A stretch of DNA of 29,885 nt from Pachysolen tannophilus NRRL Y-2460 (lineage: Eukaryota > Ascomycota > Pichiomycetes > Alaninales > Pachysolenaceae), in contig KV454013.1 in NCBI GenBank assembly GCA_001661245.1, positions 1,581,781 through 1,611,665 on the forward strand, given 5' to 3'. The notes beneath the pieces are model-generated. The model was not told the origin of the DNA, ran no database searches, and saw only the letters and a list, made by a program, of their open reading frames with translations. This document shows, in pieces, positions 27,401-29,885 of the stretch; the first letter of the stretch is position 1, and every line of letters begins with the position of its first letter. The translations under genes were made by a program, and so were the position numbers.

Positions 27401-28132
27401 AAATCTAAAGTTAAACATATTATTGAAAGGATGATTAGAAGATTTGGAATTGAGTTAATTGAGGAAAATATTCCAGAAGATGATAAAAAGCTAGTTATTA
27501 ATATCAAAAAATCAAAGTTACGTGCCAAGAGAAAGAAGTTGGAATCTAAAGATTCAGAAGAAATTAGTGGTACTACCAATGGAAAGAAATCCAACAATTT
27601 TGCTTCTGCATACGAAGAGGCCCTTTATGACTCTGATTCTGAAGAAGAAGGAGAAGAAGAAGAAATTCCAGAAGATGGAACGAGATCAAATAAGAGGAAA
27701 TCTAAGCAATATATTTTGGAATCTAAAGATGTACCTTTAGATTTATTAGATCGTCAACAATTATCTCAAATTTCTTCATCTAAACCAAAGAAATTCACAA
27801 AACAAGATTTGGTCTCCAAGGCTAATATCAAAACTTCAACAAACGGTAAATTCATCATCAAGGAATCCGGCACGGAGAAAGACCCATTGGCTAACCAAAC
27901 CAGCGGTATTAATGCTTATTTGGAAGCTCTTGAAAACGGTCCAATCAGAGGCCAAAAGGGTAAATTGAAGTACAAGAAGAACTCAAGAGCCGGCAACGAC
28001 AACGACGATGACAACGCCCAAGACTCTGATGAGGACTCAAAACCTAATTTACCAAGGAAAAACTTTACCAAAGGTAACAAAATCGGAAAGCCGCAGCATA
28101 GACAAAAATTTAAAGCCAGAAAGAAGCTATGA
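24467..28132 (+). CDS. RRP12: Ribosomal RNA processing protein Rrp12
   Basis: 1221 aa, almost the length of S. cerevisiae Rrp12. The protein is a karyopherin-like HEAT-repeat factor that binds pre-ribosomes and Ran and is needed for nuclear export of both subunits and late pre-40S maturation. Seen: helical repeats from the N-terminus onward (for example RKRAQEAVGKILSNP); a central part matching the NUC173 region, with ISGLGPDTVLSTIPLNLD and RAWLLPLLRDN; further helical repeats (RNLSYEVIIAMAYKM; FKSKVKHIIERMIRRFG); and a C-terminal tail with a Glu-rich stretch (about 1055-1075) and basic segments, ending HRQKFKARKKL, suited to nuclear import and RNA binding. The start is the first ATG after a TATA-poor, motif-rich promoter. 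CTG codons are very few. Confidence 0.96.
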   Translation: MSSEVGVTALLDERLDEKLKGIRLQINSKLDNQKQLALILSVVDDNIQEQKNKKTTITYLLSFLALLEQSINNENINFQLLTSVTYFLDLLLPFTPRQLLKSKYSDILTRIAPVITNENADAPLLKSTIGCLETLLLLQDYTSWVNTDSFNISPKRGLMGLLEISLDIRPKVRKRAQEAVGKILSNPPASPSSEHVCSNMCADFALKSIIKLLSQKQNNKKQDIKDLNSKIIHNLQLINTITMAGSWPQQKIESLCDLLLEISKTNDQFLVSSSFNCFESLFQSMTNELENDKFLKVLDIIFDLKPSIDDSNLSASWLAVIAKAVIAYSKIEPLNCLLKIPKILNVLKDFFKSEIKNINISVSQCFIALISDGINDNYLLLPPKVKTEIYEQVDDIITEISKIFNNDLLSFQYSHCFKEILEVLVVIFKKFQNRANPDFIKSLEIVGEWRSNESSNFEYREEAENVIGAAISGLGPDTVLSTIPLNLDKTIGGRAWLLPLLRDNISNSELSIFKKQFIPLLKFYEERISNTPEKNTVILKIFETIVQQIWSLLPKFCYIPKDLEKSFDNEFCSFLADNLYSDTSLRVVICHALKNVVESNLNYVNGLEHLNDVIFQQQFPMAKAENSIKYLKTQASNILSVLMNVFTSTQPEQRGYIIETIDVYLQIISKEELEENFNKLCGHLNNALIQESNKETSNNNANNKQQQKSDTSKLSVTLMDLIVTMAKYLPESSYVPLFGVFNTTVSNKDALIQKRAYRIISKLSESEEGKNAILKYISNIEEILIQSADTCLSSSKASRLSCILTIVRLMPLTDLYLIPCLISEIILSTKDVNEKTRNLSYEVIIAMAYKMSEEGGIIDNSKIPGLESLPPANSSLQKFFEICSPGLAGSTPHMISATITCFSCLFYEFHSKMDDEHLLEMYKLIELFLTQKNREIVKSAIGFVKVAILSLPEQMIVDNIKDLLSKLMVWSHEHKGHFKSKVKHIIERMIRRFGIELIEENIPEDDKKLVINIKKSKLRAKRKKLESKDSEEISGTTNGKKSNNFASAYEEALYDSDSEEEGEEEEIPEDGTRSNKRKSKQYILESKDVPLDLLDRQQLSQISSSKPKKFTKQDLVSKANIKTSTNGKFIIKESGTEKDPLANQTSGINAYLEALENGPIRGQKGKLKYKKNSRAGNDNDDDNAQDSDEDSKPNLPRKNFTKGNKIGKPQHRQKFKARKKL

Positions 28133-28322
28133 AAAATATTACAAAAAGCAAAAAAGAGAAATATATTTATATATATATATATACATATAGAAAATGAAAA
28201 ACTCAATTCAACTCAATTATATTAGTCCCAACCTACTCTTTATGGGACTGTAGTCAAATAAATAATCTTCAACCCAGTAATTTAAAAGAACTTGGTTTCC
28301 CCATATTTTATACCCACTAACA

Positions 28323-28338
28323 TTTCCCAATTAGGAAG
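28323..28338. promoter_or_regulatory. Mcm1-type site E
   Basis: TTTCCCAATTAGGAAG; core CCCAATTAGG fits CCYWWWNNRG, with the TTCC-6-GGAA spacing of site A. Confidence 0.55.
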
Positions 28339-28362
28339 CACTAAATGGCCAATGTTTTTGTA

Positions 28363-28378
28363 TTTCCCAATCGGGAAC
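28363..28378. promoter_or_regulatory. Mcm1-type site F
   Basis: TTTCCCAATCGGGAAC; core CCCAATCGGG fits the consensus. 40 bases (about four helical turns) from site E, so both would face the same side of the DNA. Confidence 0.55.
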
Positions 28379-28455
28379 TCCGCTAATTTCCTCTTATCTA
28401 AGCAGTGACACAAATGCTGGTTTTAAGGTGCATAGATGAGGAAGCATATCAGGAA

Positions 28456-28477
28456 ATAGATAGATAGATAGATAGAT
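28456..28477. repeat. GATA tetranucleotide microsatellite
   Basis: About five tandem GATA units in the intergenic region; no other meaning is claimed. Confidence 0.85.
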
Positions 28478-28925
28478 GGGTATTTATGAATTAATTATCG
28501 GATTGAAGTTTATTTTAATTTATTCATGAAAATTCTGTCTTGTTACAGCTTTTAGTTGTTGGAGGTTATAGTGACTAATAGGAAAAGTTCAACTAAAAAA
28601 AAAAAAAAAAAAAAAGAAATAAACTATTTAGAACTATTTGGCAAAAATAATTAAAAATAAAAAAAAAAAGGAGATAATCAGGCTTTTCTAGAAAGGCGGA
28701 ATTCTTGTTGCTAATAGAGGTCAGCTATTAAAAGAGAGTTTTAGGGTTTTCAGTTTGTGGATGGAAGAAAGAACGAAAGATTTAAGCTCTTTAAAAATTG
28801 AGGTTGGTGAATAATTAACATATATTACTATATATTGAGAGAATTCCGGTTTTGTTTTTGGTTGGTGGGAGATAGATTTAATTTAATTTTTTTTTTTTTT
28901 GTTTTTTTAATTTGTTTTTGGGTTT

Positions 28926-29885
28926 ATGATGAATGATTTCACTTCGGGAGATAATAATAGCAGCAGTAATAGCAGTAATGCTTCTATTCCGATGCTGCAG
29001 CATGTTCGTGGTGGGCCAACAACGTCATCCAGATCTAGTTCAAGTAGTACATTTACTAATATTTCAAGTGGAACCAAGACACAAGATTTACCTTTAAGTC
29101 CTCCTAAAAAAATTATAAAAAGGTTAACTCCAGTGAATTCACCTTCAAAGAAATTTTCTTATGATAAAGATGCTAAATTACATGAAGATAGGAGAAAATT
29201 AAAAGAGCAATCGAAATTAGCAAGGTTAAAGATTCATACAGAAAAAGTTTATAAAATTAATGAAAATATTAAAAATGAACAAGAAATTAGGAAACAAAAA
29301 GTCTTGGAAAAAAGTGTTGTTAAAGAAACAAATGCAAAACTTAATAAGGAAAAAATTAATGAACAAAGAAGAGAAAAGGCTAAAGAATTTATAGAGAAAT
29401 TTGAGTTGAAGAAAAGAGAGATGGGAAGACGAGCGTTTATATTTGTTTTCCCAAAAGATCAAGTAGACAAAGTAGATCAAGTAGATAAAGAGATTGAAGG
29501 ACCAGGCACAATTTCATCATCACCACCTACCATAGGAAAGAATGATTCATTTTCGTTATCTTCATATCTGGATAAAGTTCCTCCCGAAAAAAAAAAGCTA
29601 CTAGCATCAAACAATAAATCATTATCAATTATTGCAAAAGCAGTGAAGTTTAATATTCTTAACAAAAAGATAGATGTTATCAAATCAACAGTCATTTTTA
29701 GGCATCCTTTACTAGGAATGACTCAAGTAAGAACAGCATCTATAACAGAATTTCATGCTTTGCTTAATAAAGAATTAGAATCTGCAATTTCTTATGTTTT
29801 CCAATATTTAGGTTTACATAAATCAATGTTATGGAATGATGCAAGACTTTTCTTGCAATGTTTTTACGTTCTTTGGGAAAAAAGT
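28926..29885 (+). CDS. Unrecognised protein, N-terminal 320 codons (runs off window)
   Basis: Open from two adjacent ATGs to the end of the window with no stop, so partial. Seen: a Ser/Asn-rich N-terminus (1-60), a proline-containing basic patch (LSPPKKIIKRLTPVNSPSKK), a strongly charged helical region of Lys/Glu (about 85-165) likely to form a coiled coil, a linker with SSSPP and PPEKKK, and a more globular part from about 235 on containing FRHPLLGMTQVRTASITEF and a helix with SYVFQYLGLHKSMLW. The SP sites suggest phosphorylation by proline-directed kinases (inference). I considered the Tcp11/Sok1 family but did not see its signature. No function is assigned. Confidence 0.8.
   Translation, partial: MMNDFTSGDNNSSSNSSNASIPMLQHVRGGPTTSSRSSSSSTFTNISSGTKTQDLPLSPPKKIIKRLTPVNSPSKKFSYDKDAKLHEDRRKLKEQSKLARLKIHTEKVYKINENIKNEQEIRKQKVLEKSVVKETNAKLNKEKINEQRREKAKEFIEKFELKKREMGRRAFIFVFPKDQVDKVDQVDKEIEGPGTISSSPPTIGKNDSFSLSSYLDKVPPEKKKLLASNNKSLSIIAKAVKFNILNKKIDVIKSTVIFRHPLLGMTQVRTASITEFHALLNKELESAISYVFQYLGLHKSMLWNDARLFLQCFYVLWEKS

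Larger units (their letters stand above)
28133..28925. other. Intergenic RRP12 3' end to final partial gene
   Basis: AT-rich, with two Mcm1-type palindromes (28323-28338 and 28363-28378), a GATA tetranucleotide repeat (28456-28477), A tracts (28595-28615, 28660-28670) and a T-rich leader before the last start codon. No RNA gene or ORF is supported. Confidence 0.6.

Noticed and set aside
1-29885. Transposons, LTR elements, tRNA or rRNA genes, CRISPR
   Set aside because: No integrase, reverse transcriptase or transposase motifs, no long terminal or inverted repeats, no tRNA cloverleaf with A and B boxes, and no spaced repeat array were seen.

Overview
The window is nuclear DNA of an AT-rich budding yeast. 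The genes are compact and almost intronless, the one clear intron has yeast-type signals, and the intergenic stretches are T/A-rich. Every recognisable gene is a Saccharomycotina ortholog. CTG codons are rare. In mitochondrial ribosomal protein bS16m a CTG falls where, as I recall it, the Saccharomyces cerevisiae protein has serine. I therefore infer a CTG-Ser-clade yeast (Candida/Lodderomyces/Debaryomyces relatives). If so, CTG codons shown as Leu in a standard translation are Ser. The species cannot be named from the sequence.

Layout. 612-8466: four consecutive plus-strand paralogs, each with an N-terminal ITLxDF-like motif, a coiled coil and a C-terminal Gcr1/Hot1/Msn1-type DNA-binding domain; the domain subtypes alternate A-B-A-B. 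9130-12357: two P-type ATPase genes tail to tail, PMR1 (Golgi Ca2+/Mn2+ pump, plus) and SPF1 (ER P5A ATPase, minus). 16369-17568: SUA5 (tRNA t6A synthesis, minus), with a long in-frame non-AUG extension upstream. 18616 onward: SEC4 (exocytic Rab GTPase), with an intron in the P-loop and most of exon 2 lost in a 494-base run of N. 20490-21500: BMT6 (25S rRNA m3U methyltransferase). 22469-23134: a doubtful small membrane ORF and a better supported Ser/Ala-rich protein with a C-terminal membrane segment. 23456-23818: MRPS16 (minus). 24467-28132: RRP12 (plus). 28926 to the end: the start of an unrecognised gene with a charged, helical N-terminal half.

How the parts relate. PMR1, SPF1 and SEC4 all serve the secretory pathway. 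BMT6 and RRP12 are ribosome-biogenesis genes; both have PAC-like and RRPE elements and share a 14-base motif. The space between MRPS16 and RRP12 also holds four Mcm1-type (MADS-box) palindromes, and two more lie beyond RRP12. GC-rich islands that share short sequence blocks recur between genes. I found no transposon, LTR element, tRNA, rRNA or CRISPR array. The strongest candidates for something undescribed are the ABAB transcription-factor array, the Mcm1-site cluster at ribosome genes, and the dispersed GC-island family. Several open reading frames extend upstream to TTG or GTG codons; starts here were moved to the first ATG.
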